In this document: positions 26,351 through 34,384 of the stretch, piece by piece
Layout of the letters: every line of letters starts with the position of its first letter
Position numbering within the stretch: position 1 is the stretch's first letter
Assembly (NCBI RefSeq): GCF_900113865.1
Contig: NZ_FOQY01000016.1
Span: 62,001 to 126,000 of the forward strand
From: Streptosporangium canum
GTDB lineage: Bacteria > Actinomycetota > Actinomycetes > Streptosporangiales > Streptosporangiaceae
DNA: 64,000 nucleotides
Reading direction: 5' to 3'
Notes under the pieces: generated by a model
What the model was told of the DNA's origin: nothing
What the model saw: the letters and a program-made list of their open reading frames with translations, nothing else
Database searches by the model: none
Position numbers and translations under genes: made by a program

Positions 26351-27379
26351 TCAGCCGGGCCTCCTCAGCCGGGTGAAGGCCCAGCCCATCCTGGGCTCGA
26401 CCGCCCAGCGGGTCACCCGCCGCACCGGCTCGGTGCACAGCAGCGCGGCGAGCCCGGCCCCGGAGGCGGCGACGGCGGCCACGCCCGCCGGGGTCGCGGC
26501 CCAGTCCCCGTAGAACCGCTCGGCGACCTTCACCACCAGGCCGTGAAGAAGGTAGGCGTACATGGTCGCCGTGCCCAGTCCCGAGTACCAGGTCCGCCGG
26601 GACGGCGTGACCGCCAGGAACGCGGCGACCAGCAGCGCTCCCACGGCCAGCATGGCCAGCCGGATCAGGCTGCCGGTCAGGTCGTCCACCCCGATCGCGT
26701 CGTTGGCGTGCCGCCAGCGGATCCACTCGGTCCTGACCTCGGTGTGCACGGCCAGCGCCACGGCCGCTCCGGCGACCAGCGTGACCGCCCCGGCGATCCG
26801 GACCCGTCGCCGCCTGAGCCACGCGAAGTGCTCCGGCCGGAGCATGAGCCCGAGCACGTAGAACGGCAGCAGCCCGAGCGTGCGGTTCATCGACAGCTCG
26901 TCGGGCAGCCTGCTCGTCCCCGACAGCAGCGACAGCGCGACGGCGATCACCAGCGGCCGTCTGAGCTGCTGCCAGACCGGGGTGGACAGCCGCCACAGGA
27001 ACAGCGACATCAGGAACCAGGTCAGGTAGTACGGGTCGAGCAGGCTGACGTCCAGCCTGCCGTACAGGACCAGGCGGGGCAGCGCGTAGAGCAGTTCGAA
27101 GATCACGTACGGCACGGCGAGCGTGCCGATCAGCTTGCGCGCCTTCCCCGAGGAGAAGGTGAAGTTCCGCGAAAGGTAGCCGCTGAGCACGATGAACAGC
27201 GGCATGTGGAACAGGTAGACGTAGAAGTAGGCCGCGTGCGCGACGGGCACGTCCCGCAGGTCCTCGACCAGGTGCCCGGAGACCACCAGGGTGATGGCCA
27301 GGAACTTGGCGTTGTCGAAGAAGGGGTCCCTGCCGGCCGAGGGGCGGAAGGACACCCGGAGCGGGGTTGCGACACTCAC
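26351..27379 (-). CDS. Acyltransferase-3 family membrane protein (OafA/fucose 4-O-acetylase-like)
   Basis: 342 residues with about ten hydrophobic helices. The N-terminus FFDNAKFLAITLVVSGHLVEDLRD carries the catalytic-type His after the first helix. Further helices include FYVYLFHMPLFIVLSGYLSRNF and YYLTWFLMSLFLWRLS. This family transfers acetyl or other acyl groups from the cytoplasm to extracytoplasmic sugars or lipids. A target among surface glycans would fit the region but is not shown. It is convergent with the oxidoreductase gene, separated by the 27-bp repeats. Confidence 0.85.
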   Translation of the reverse strand: MSVATPLRVSFRPSAGRDPFFDNAKFLAITLVVSGHLVEDLRDVPVAHAAYFYVYLFHMPLFIVLSGYLSRNFTFSSGKARKLIGTLAVPYVIFELLYALPRLVLYGRLDVSLLDPYYLTWFLMSLFLWRLSTPVWQQLRRPLVIAVALSLLSGTSRLPDELSMNRTLGLLPFYVLGLMLRPEHFAWLRRRRVRIAGAVTLVAGAAVALAVHTEVRTEWIRWRHANDAIGVDDLTGSLIRLAMLAVGALLVAAFLAVTPSRRTWYSGLGTATMYAYLLHGLVVKVAERFYGDWAATPAGVAAVAASGAGLAALLCTEPVRRVTRWAVEPRMGWAFTRLRRPG

Positions 27380-27558
27380 AGGCCCGGGACGTTAACGGGC
27401 CCCGCCCAACGCCCGGCGAACCGCCGATGACCGACCGGGGAACTTCCCCGCCCCGGACGGCCCACCCGGCGTCGCCGCGCCACCGGCGGCCCCCCTACAC
27501 CACCTCCGTGGACGTGACCGTCGAACCGGCCGCGGGAAAGGAGCGATCACGGCATGCT

Positions 27559-28515
27559 TCAGGCCCAACCCGTGCGGGTGCGCAGCCACTCCAGGGCGGC
27601 TACGCCCTGGGCTCCCTGAAAGGCACGCAGGGTGGGCAGACCCGGCGGATCGGGCTGGCGGGACGCCTGGACGAAATACCCGGTGAGCGCGGCCAGCACG
27701 GTGGTCACCGCCACCGGGTCGGCGTCCCGTCCGACCGGGTGGGCGGCGAAGAGCTCCTCGGACGGCGGGCCGCCCTGCATCCGCACGCTGGGCAGCATCT
27801 GCAGCACGTCGAACCAGGCGGCTCCGACGAACGCCCACGGCCAGTCGACGACCATCACCTCGTCGGCCGTGAGCAGCAGGTTGTCCGCCCGGATGTCACC
27901 GTGGACCAGGCTGTCTCCCTTGATCGCCGCCGGCCACCGCGTCTCCAGATCCGCCAGCGCGTCCAGGTGGCGCACCGCCCACGGGTCGAGCCCGGCCAGG
28001 TCGTCCGCGCCTGTCTCACGGGCCGCGACCAGGCGCCGCCACCCCCGGAACTGCTCATCGAACCGCTGCTCCGCGGACGGCGCGAGGATCGGGGACGGGC
28101 TCAGCGCGACGGCCAGCCGGTCCAGAGCGCCCAGTACTCGCGCCAGTTCGTCGGCCCGCCACGGGTCGGCGGGCGAGTGCCCCGCCACGTCCTCGAACAG
28201 CAGCGCGACCCAGCCTCCGGAGTCGAACGAGGCCAGCAGCCTCGGGGCGGGCACCCCGGCGGGAAGCGCGGCGGCGATGCGGGCCTCGGCCCGGTAGATG
28301 TCGGCGCTGAACGGGTTCGGCTCGGGACCGACGGCTTTGGCGAACGCACGCCGCCCGTCGGCCAGCGTGAGCCGTACGGCGGCGCCCGGTGAGAACCCTC
28401 CGGTCTGGGTCACCGCGCCGGTGACGGGTCCCCCCAGCCGGGTCTCGACAGCCTGGCGGATCTGCTCGGGCACGACATGCCAGGGCAGGCGCGTTCCGGT
28501 CGCGGGAGCGTTCAT
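27559..28515 (-). CDS. Aminoglycoside-phosphotransferase-fold kinase
   Basis: 318 residues, APH/choline kinase fold. Seen: ATP-binding start TGGFSPGAAVRLTLADGRRAFAKAVG, SLVHGDIRADNLLLTADEVMVVDWPW, which holds the Brenner catalytic motif HGDxxxxN and the metal-binding DW, and the C-terminal helices. Members phosphorylate antibiotics, homoserine, methylthioribose or other small molecules; the substrate cannot be told here. ATG 28515 begins the family homology. The frame remains open upstream through a 42-bp duplication that would add a repeated peptide. Confidence 0.8.
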   Translation of the reverse strand: MNAPATGTRLPWHVVPEQIRQAVETRLGGPVTGAVTQTGGFSPGAAVRLTLADGRRAFAKAVGPEPNPFSADIYRAEARIAAALPAGVPAPRLLASFDSGGWVALLFEDVAGHSPADPWRADELARVLGALDRLAVALSPSPILAPSAEQRFDEQFRGWRRLVAARETGADDLAGLDPWAVRHLDALADLETRWPAAIKGDSLVHGDIRADNLLLTADEVMVVDWPWAFVGAAWFDVLQMLPSVRMQGGPPSEELFAAHPVGRDADPVAVTTVLAALTGYFVQASRQPDPPGLPTLRAFQGAQGVAALEWLRTRTGWA

Positions 28516-28523
28516 CGCGCCAT

Positions 28524-28607
28524 CTTTCCGCAAAGACCATGCTCCGTGCACCCGTGAACACGGCACTTTCCGCAGAGACCATGCTCCGTGCACCCGTGAA
28601 CACGGCG
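28524..28607. repeat. 42-bp tandem duplication upstream of the APH-fold gene
   Basis: Copies at 28524-28565 and 28566-28607 are identical except for two bases. Each contains ccgtgcacccgtgaacacgg, whose outer five bases are inverted (CCGTG/CACGG). The array starts nine bases before the APH-fold start codon, where leader, operator or ribosome-binding function would be expected. The period is 14 codons and the frame is open through it. Confidence 0.8.
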
Positions 28608-28734
28608 GATGTCAGCGCGCCGCGCCTGCTCCGGTGGTGCTTCTCGGCCCGGCCGAGGGCGTGGCGCTCTCGAACTGCGCGGCCGAGGCCGCCCCGATCC
28701 GCCGGCGCCGCCTCGGCGCATGGTGTGAGCGGCG

Positions 28735-29556
28735 CTACGCCCCGGTGGGGACGGCGACGGCCGCGGCGCTGGCGTCCCAGAGGGACCGGGCCAGCGCCGG
28801 GTCGGACATCCCCCTGGGGACGGCCGCGGGGGCGCTCGCGGCGAAGTAGCGGCCCGGATGGGCGGCGCCGTCCGGGTGGGTGGCGAGGTGGACCATGGTG
28901 CTCGCGCCCTGCTCGGCGGTCTGGCCCATGCCGGGGATGTTCTTCACCATCCACATCATGAACGTCCTGGCGGCGAACTCCGTCTTGATCACGCCCGGGT
29001 GGAAGCAGGTGGCGCTCACCCCCGTCCCGGAGAGCCGCCGGGCCAGTTCCACCGTGAACAGCGCGTTGGCCTGCTTGGAGTCGCCGTACTGCAGCCAGCC
29101 GCTCCACCGCCGCCGGTCCCGGTTCAGGTCGGCCGGATCCAGGCGCCCGGTCTTGCCCGCGCGGGACGAGGTGGTGATCACCCGGCCGGTCACCCGGTCC
29201 AGCAGCAGGCTGGTCAGGAGAAAGGGCGCCAGGTGGTTCACCTGGATCATCGTCTCGTGACCGTCGCGCGTGAGCGTCCGGTCGGTGGTCATGACACCCG
29301 CGTTGTTGATCAGAACGTCGATCCGCCCGTATCGGGAGAGCAGCTCCGCGCCGAGCCGGCGCACGTCTTCGAGCGAGGTGTAGTCGCAGGTGAACGTATC
29401 CGGGAGCGTTCCCGACACGGCCTTCACCCGGTCGGCCGTCCGGGCTGTCTTGGCGGGGTCGCGGCCGACCAGGACAACCTGCTGCCCGCGCCTGGCGAGC
29501 TCCACGGCGGCGGCCGCGCCAATTCCGGCACTAGCCCCGGTAATCACACTAATCAT
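28735..29556 (-). CDS. Short-chain dehydrogenase/reductase (retinol dehydrogenase-like)
   Basis: 273 residues, classical SDR Rossmann fold: cofactor motif ITGASAGIGAAAAVELARRG (TGxxxGxG), VLINNAGVMTT, a Ser in ITTSSRAGK and the catalytic YGDSKQAN (YxxxK). It is likely an NADP-dependent oxidoreductase for a hydrophobic alcohol or ketone; the substrate is unknown. The ATG at 29556 is chosen because GGAGG lies five bases upstream; a GTG 12 bases earlier would place that motif inside the gene. It is divergent from the first conservon. Confidence 0.85.
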   Translation of the reverse strand: MISVITGASAGIGAAAAVELARRGQQVVLVGRDPAKTARTADRVKAVSGTLPDTFTCDYTSLEDVRRLGAELLSRYGRIDVLINNAGVMTTDRTLTRDGHETMIQVNHLAPFLLTSLLLDRVTGRVITTSSRAGKTGRLDPADLNRDRRRWSGWLQYGDSKQANALFTVELARRLSGTGVSATCFHPGVIKTEFAARTFMMWMVKNIPGMGQTAEQGASTMVHLATHPDGAAHPGRYFAASAPAAVPRGMSDPALARSLWDASAAAVAVPTGA

Positions 29557-29667
29557 CAGATCCTCCACTGCGCAAAAACCTTATCGGTGCTAGTCTCCTG
29601 TGCGATCTTCCGGAGGCGTATCAATCCCAAGCAGCGCGAGCCTCCGCACACTCAGAGGTTGGGACCA

Positions 29668-32079
29668 GTGGGCATGGGCTCTGGAAACCGGTCGATTCGG
29701 TTCAAGATCTTCTTGCTGCTGCTCTTACCCCTGCTCTCCCTGAGCGCGCTGTGGGGTTTCGTCCTCAATCTGACCGTCGGTGACGGAGCCGCCCTGCTCC
29801 AGGCGAACAGTGTCTACCAGACCATCGGCGTCACCTCCACCGATCTGGGGCTCCAGCTCCAGGCCGAGCGTGCGCAGTCCTCGGTGGCGATCACCTCCCG
29901 GGTTCTCACCAGCGGGGTCGGCCAGCAGCGCGGCCGCACCGACCGATCGGTCGAGAAGTTCCGCGACGCCGCCCTCGCCGACGACTCCCACGGCCCGGAG
30001 CTGCGCTCCTCGCTGGAATCGCTGCTCCACCAGCTCGACCGGCTCCCGGCCATCCGCGCCGGCATCGACAGCGGCCAGAACACCCGGCTGGAGGTGCTGT
30101 CGAACTACAACCGGATCCTGGACTCGGTCTTCCTGCTCTACGACCAGCTCGCCGCGGTCCCCGACCTGTCGATCTTCCAGCAGGCCGCGGCCATGAAGTC
30201 GATGGGCAACGCCCACGAGATGATCGCCCGGGAGAACGCGCTGATCAGCGGGGCTCTGATCGACTACCGGATGACCCAGGAGGAGCGCACCGCCTTCGCC
30301 GAGTACGCCTCCACCCGGCGCTTCCTGCACGCACGCGGGCTGTCCGCCCTGGACTCCGAGCTGGGCGGCCCCTACCGGGACACCTTCGGCTCCACGGCCT
30401 TCGAGAAGTTCGTCGCGCTGGAGAAGGTCGTCGCCGAGGCCACGGGGGATGTCCTTCCCGCCGAGGCGCGCAGCTGGAAGGCGACCACGAACGGGGTCGC
30501 GACCTGGCTCGACCAGATCAACATCGCCTCCTCCAACATGCTGGCCGACCGGACCCAGTCGGTGGCCATTGGCATCATGGCCCGGATCGCGGTCGCCGGC
30601 GGGATCGGCCTGATCGCGGTGATCGCCTCGATCATCATCTCGGTCCGCTTCGGCCGCCGCCTGGCCGCCGAGTTGGCCGGGCTCCGCTCGGCGGCGCTGG
30701 ACCTGGCGGACGTACGGCTCCCCCACGTCGTGGAGCGGCTGCGGCGCGGCGAGGAGGTGGACGTGCTGGCCGAGGCCCCGCCGATCGTCGCGGGCGGCTC
30801 GATCGAGGTCCGCGACGTGGCCCACGCGTTCGGCTCGGTGCAGCACACCGCCGTCGAGGCCGCCGTCGGGCAGGCCAACCTCCGCCGCGGCGTCAGCCAG
30901 GTCTTCGTGAACCTGGCCCGGCGCAAGCAGAGCCTGCTCCACCGCCAGCTCACCCTGCTGGACAGCATGCAGCGCCGCGCGACCGACCCCGACAGCCTTG
31001 AGGACCTGTTCCGGCTGGACCACCTGACCACCCGCATGCGGCGGCACGCGGAGGGCCTGATCATCCTGTCCGGCGCCGCGCCCGGCCGGGCCTGGCGCAA
31101 GCCGGTGGCCGTCGTCGACATCGTCAGGGCCGCGATCGCCGAGGTGGAGGACTACACCCGGGTCAACGTGCCGCCGATGCCGGACGCCTCGCTCGACGGG
31201 ACGGCCGTCGCCGACATCACCCACCTGATCGCCGAGCTCATCGAGAACGCCACGATCTACTCACCGCCGCAGACCACGGTGACCGTGCGCGGTGACGTCG
31301 TGGCCAACGGATTCGCCATCGAGGTGGAGGACCGGGGCCTGGGCCTGAGCGCCATGGAGTACGCGGCGATCAACGAACGGCTGGCCAGCCCGCCGGAGTT
31401 CGACCTCGCCGACAGCGACAGGCTGGGCCTGTTCGTGGTGGGCCAGCTCGCCGCCCGGCACGGCATCCAGGTCCTCCTGCGCGGCTCGCCGTTCGGCGGC
31501 ACCACCGCCATCGTGCTCATCCCCCGCACGGTGCTCGCCGAGACCGCCTCGCCGCTCACCCTCACCGCCGAGCGGCTCACCGAACGGCCCGCGGAGTTCT
31601 TCCAGCCCGCGCCCGCCGCGTTGAACCCCGCCCGTCCCGAACCCGAGCGCGCCGAGTCGGGCCTGCCCCGCCGGACGCGGACGGCGCCTCCCGCCCCGCG
31701 GCCCTCCATGCCTCTCGCCGCCCCGACCCTCGCCGTGGTGACCGATCTGCCGGACCGCGAGAGCGCCGGTGGCCCCGCCCGCGAGGCGACCGGCAGGCCC
31801 GCCGGGGCAGCGGCCCACGAGCCCGCCCGTGAGACCACCGGGCCGGGGAGCCTGCCCCGCCGGGTACGGCAGGCGAACCTGGCCCCGCAGCTCCGGGAGC
31901 CTCCGGCGCCTGTCGAGCCGGAGCGGGCGCCAGAGCCCCCTGAGCCCCCCGAGCGCGCCGAGCGCTCACCGGACGAGGTCCGCGCGCTGTTCTCCGCCTT
32001 CCAGGCGGGCGCGCGGCGCGGACGCGAGGAGCACGGGAATGACTTCGCACACCAGACGACAGGCGACAAGGGGGACTAA
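29668..32079 (+). CDS. cvnA: Conservon histidine-kinase-like protein (CvnA type), conservon 1
   Basis: About 803 residues. One membrane helix near the N-terminus (FLLLLLPLLSLSALWGFVL), an extracytoplasmic helical nitrate-sensor-like domain, a second helix (about 305-325), HAMP-like linker, then a kinase-type region. That region has RLDHLTTRMRRHAEGLIILSG, N-box ITHLIAELIENATIYSPP, G1 VEDRGLGL and G2 SPFGGTTAIVLI. A long Pro/Arg-rich cytoplasmic tail ends in a short conserved SPDEVRALFSAFQAG. In Streptomyces such proteins form a membrane complex with CvnB, C and D in signalling linked to development. GTG 29668 is preceded by GAGG. The stop overlaps the next gene (ATGA). Confidence 0.85.
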   Translation: MGMGSGNRSIRFKIFLLLLLPLLSLSALWGFVLNLTVGDGAALLQANSVYQTIGVTSTDLGLQLQAERAQSSVAITSRVLTSGVGQQRGRTDRSVEKFRDAALADDSHGPELRSSLESLLHQLDRLPAIRAGIDSGQNTRLEVLSNYNRILDSVFLLYDQLAAVPDLSIFQQAAAMKSMGNAHEMIARENALISGALIDYRMTQEERTAFAEYASTRRFLHARGLSALDSELGGPYRDTFGSTAFEKFVALEKVVAEATGDVLPAEARSWKATTNGVATWLDQINIASSNMLADRTQSVAIGIMARIAVAGGIGLIAVIASIIISVRFGRRLAAELAGLRSAALDLADVRLPHVVERLRRGEEVDVLAEAPPIVAGGSIEVRDVAHAFGSVQHTAVEAAVGQANLRRGVSQVFVNLARRKQSLLHRQLTLLDSMQRRATDPDSLEDLFRLDHLTTRMRRHAEGLIILSGAAPGRAWRKPVAVVDIVRAAIAEVEDYTRVNVPPMPDASLDGTAVADITHLIAELIENATIYSPPQTTVTVRGDVVANGFAIEVEDRGLGLSAMEYAAINERLASPPEFDLADSDRLGLFVVGQLAARHGIQVLLRGSPFGGTTAIVLIPRTVLAETASPLTLTAERLTERPAEFFQPAPAALNPARPEPERAESGLPRRTRTAPPAPRPSMPLAAPTLAVVTDLPDRESAGGPAREATGRPAGAAAHEPARETTGPGSLPRRVRQANLAPQLREPPAPVEPERAPEPPEPPERAERSPDEVRALFSAFQAGARRGREEHGNDFAHQTTGDKGD

Positions 32080-32486
32080 TGACCGGAAAAGTGACTAACA
32101 CCGGCGAGCTGAACTGGCTCCTCGACGACCTGACCACCAGGGTGGGCGCGGTACGCCAGGCGGTGATCCTGTCCACCGACGGGCTCGCCGTGGGCTTCTC
32201 CAAGGGCCTCAGCCGAGAGGACGCCGAGCACCTGTCCGCGGTCGCGGCCGGGTTCCAGAGCCTGGCGCGCGGAGCCGGACGCCACTTCGGCGGCGGCGAG
32301 GTCCGTCAGACCATCGTGGAGATGGAGTCGGCGTTCCTGTTCGTCACGGCCGCCGGGCAGGGAACCTGCCTGGCCGTGCTGAGCAGTTCCGACGCCGACG
32401 TCGGCCACATCGCCTACGAGATGGCGATGCTGGTCAAGCGGGTCGGCCAGCACATCTCCACCCTTCCGCGCCAAGGCCTCTCGTGA
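32079..32486 (+). CDS. cvnB: Roadblock/LC7-domain protein (CvnB type), conservon 1
   Basis: 135 residues, roadblock/LC7 fold: LNWLLDDLTTRVGAVRQAVILSTDGLAVG, SREDAEHLSAVAAGFQSLA and MESAFLFVTAAGQGTCLAVL. These proteins regulate the partner Ras-like GTPase and bridge it to the CvnA membrane protein. The start codon overlaps the cvnA stop, and the DUF742 gene follows after about 65 bases. Its paralogue in conservon 2 (33895-34284) shows the same core. Confidence 0.9.
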   Translation: MTGKVTNTGELNWLLDDLTTRVGAVRQAVILSTDGLAVGFSKGLSREDAEHLSAVAAGFQSLARGAGRHFGGGEVRQTIVEMESAFLFVTAAGQGTCLAVLSSSDADVGHIAYEMAMLVKRVGQHISTLPRQGLS

Positions 32487-32550
32487 GTGAGGCGTGCGCA
32501 CACGGAGTACACACGCCGTCCGTCCTCCCAGCCGAAGGCGCGGGGATCGG

Positions 32551-32898
32551 ATGACACAGTGGATGGACGAGGAAGCCGGACCGGTCGTCCGGCCCTACGC
32601 GCTCATCGGAGGCCGCACCCGCTCCTCCGGTGACGAACTGGACCTGATCGCGATGGTCACCGCGACCGGCGCGGTCACGTCCAGCGGGTTCGTGCCGGGT
32701 CCGGAGCAGGAACGCATCCTCTCCCTGGTCACCACCGCGACATCGGTGGCCGACGTGGCCTCGGAGCTCGACCTGCCGTTGGGCGTGGTCCGCGTCCTCC
32801 TCGGCGACCTACAGGATCACCAGCTCATCTCGATCGGGCGCGCTTCGGCGAGCGAGCGCATTCTCAAGGAAGTGATCAATGGACTTCGGGCCCTCTGA
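32551..32898 (+). CDS. cvnC: DUF742 protein (CvnC type), conservon 1
   Basis: 115 residues, DUF742: WMDEEAGPVVRPYALIGGRTRS at the start, a small winged-helix-like middle (ILSLVTTATSVADVASELDLPLGVVRVLLGDLQDHQLI) and the invariant ending LKEVINGLRAL. This is a conservon component of unresolved biochemical role. ATG 32551 is chosen at the family start; the frame opens at 32494. Its 3' end overlaps the GTPase gene by 20 bases. Confidence 0.9.
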   Translation: MTQWMDEEAGPVVRPYALIGGRTRSSGDELDLIAMVTATGAVTSSGFVPGPEQERILSLVTTATSVADVASELDLPLGVVRVLLGDLQDHQLISIGRASASERILKEVINGLRAL

Positions 32899-33454
32899 CG
32901 AACCCGTCGCGCTCAAGATTCTCATCGCGGGCGGCTTCGGGGTGGGCAAGACCACGCTCGTCGGCGCGATCAGCGAGATCCGTCCGCTCCGCACCGAGGA
33001 GGTGCTCTCCGACCGCGGCATCGGCATCGACGACGTCGAGGGCGTGGAGGGCAAGACCACCACCACCGTCGCGATGGACTTCGGCCGCATCACGATCCGG
33101 GAGGGCCTGGTCGTGTACCTGTTCGGCACCCCCGGGCAGGAGCGGTTCTGGTTCATGTGGGACGAGCTGTCCTACGGCGCGCTGGGCGCGGTCGTGCTGG
33201 CCGACACCCGGCGGCTGACCGACTGCTTCCCCTCGATCGACTACTTCGAGCAGCGCGGGACGCCGTTCATCGTGGCGGTCAACTGCTTCGACGGCGCCGA
33301 GCAGTACGAGGCCGAGGACGTGCGCATCGCCCTCGACCTGGACCCGGACGTGCCGGTGCTGCTGTGCGACGTACGGCGCCGCGCGTCGGCCAAGAACGTG
33401 CTGGTGACGCTCGTGGAGCACTCCCTCAAGGTGCTCACGGCGAGCCAGCGCTGA
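32879..33454 (+). CDS. cvnD: Ras-like GTPase (CvnD type), conservon 1
   Basis: 191 residues, small GTPase of the bacterial MglA/conservon group. P-loop GGFGVGKTTLVGAI (about 18-31), switch residues in EGKTTTTVAMDFGRI, G3-like LFGTPGQERFWFMWDEL and an NxxD-like VAVNCFDGAEQYE. It binds and hydrolyses GTP and is expected to work with the roadblock and kinase-like partners. It is the only conservon GTPase in the window although two A-B-C sets are present. Confidence 0.92.
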   Translation: MDFGPSDEPVALKILIAGGFGVGKTTLVGAISEIRPLRTEEVLSDRGIGIDDVEGVEGKTTTTVAMDFGRITIREGLVVYLFGTPGQERFWFMWDELSYGALGAVVLADTRRLTDCFPSIDYFEQRGTPFIVAVNCFDGAEQYEAEDVRIALDLDPDVPVLLCDVRRRASAKNVLVTLVEHSLKVLTASQR

Positions 33455-33466
33455 CCGGACCCGGCA

Positions 33467-33488
33467 GTCCGCGAGCTTCGCCGCGGAC
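33467..33488. terminator. Hairpin between convergent conservons
   Basis: GTCCGCG-agcttcgc-CGCGGAC, a 7-bp perfect stem just after the GTPase stop, in the short space where the two conservon transcripts converge. A bidirectional terminator is the likely role. Confidence 0.6.
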
Positions 33489-33526
33489 CGCCGGCCTGTC
33501 GTCCTCTCCCCGCCGGCCTCCGGGAG

Positions 33527-33898
33527 TCACAGCGCCCGGAGGCCGCTGATCACTTCCTTCAGCAGGCTCTCCGCGGGCGACGTGGCCGCCGGGAGCGGCG
33601 AGCGCACCAGGATCAGGCCCTGGTCCAGCAGGTCCCCGAGCAGCACCTTGATCACCCCGATCGGCAGGCCGACGTCAGAGGCGATCTCCACGATCGGCCG
33701 GGTCCGCCTCATCAGGCCGAGCAGCCGCCGGTGCTCCGAGCCCAGATGCGAACTGGCGGAGACCGCCGACCCGGTCGCCACCACCATCGACAGCAGGTCG
33801 AACGCGGCGGAGGACGTCGAGGTCCGCCCGCCGGTGAGCGCGTAGGGACGGACGACCGGTCCCGCCTCCTCGTCGACCCACTCGACGTCGTCGCTCAT
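33527..33898 (-). CDS. cvnC: DUF742 protein (CvnC type), conservon 2
   Basis: 123 residues, paralogue of the conservon 1 DUF742 protein: VDEEAGPVVRPYALTGGRTS, RRTRPIVEIASDVGLPIGVIKVLLGDLLDQGLI and the same terminal LLKEVISGLRAL. It carries a short Pro/Ala insertion before the last helix. Its start overlaps the roadblock gene stop by four bases. It is the last gene of this conservon; no GTPase gene follows before the convergent conservon 1. Confidence 0.9.
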   Translation of the reverse strand: MSDDVEWVDEEAGPVVRPYALTGGRTSTSSAAFDLLSMVVATGSAVSASSHLGSEHRRLLGLMRRTRPIVEIASDVGLPIGVIKVLLGDLLDQGLILVRSPLPAATSPAESLLKEVISGLRAL

Positions 33899-34284
33899 TG
33901 ACCGGCCACCCGGGGACCAGTGGCGAGATGCTGGCCCACGCGGGTGACCAGGCGGGCCATCTCGTAGGCGATCAGGCCCACGTCGGCGGCGCCGGTGGTC
34001 ATGACCGACAGGCAGCTCCCCTGGCCCGCGGAGGTGACGAAGAGGAACGCGGAGTCCATCTCCACCATCGTCTGGCGTACGGCTCCGCCTCCGAACTGCA
34101 GGCTGGTCCCCTTGGCCAGACTCTGGAACCCGGAGGCGACGGCCGACAGGTGATCGGCGTCCTCCTTGCTCAGCCCTCGGGACGAGGCCACCATCAGCCC
34201 GTCGTTGGACAGGATCAACGCGTGCGAGACATCCGCCACACTCGTGACGAAGTCATCCAGAAGCCAATAAAGCTCGCCCGGCAC
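33895..34284 (-). CDS. cvnB: Roadblock/LC7-domain protein (CvnB type), conservon 2
   Basis: 129 residues with LYWLLDDFVTSVADVSHALILSNDGLMVA, SKEDADHLSAVASGFQSLAKG and MDSAFLFVTSAGQGSCLSV. It is a GTPase-regulating roadblock protein, closely similar to the conservon 1 copy. About 100 bases separate it from the upstream kinase-like gene, and it overlaps the DUF742 gene downstream. Confidence 0.9.
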   Translation of the reverse strand: MPGELYWLLDDFVTSVADVSHALILSNDGLMVASSRGLSKEDADHLSAVASGFQSLAKGTSLQFGGGAVRQTMVEMDSAFLFVTSAGQGSCLSVMTTGAADVGLIAYEMARLVTRVGQHLATGPRVAGQ

Positions 34285-34384
34285 GTGGTAAAACCCCTTC
34301 CCCTCTGATGGTCACGCTCGTTGTGGGCCCTCGCAGGTCGCGCGGTCCCGGCCTGGCGGCCGCGCTCCCGTTGCCGGGCCCGGT

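Noticed and set aside
27559..28515. Antibiotic-resistance call for the APH-fold gene
   Set aside because: Only the general kinase motifs are visible; no subgroup-specific residues or resistance context justify a drug-specific name.
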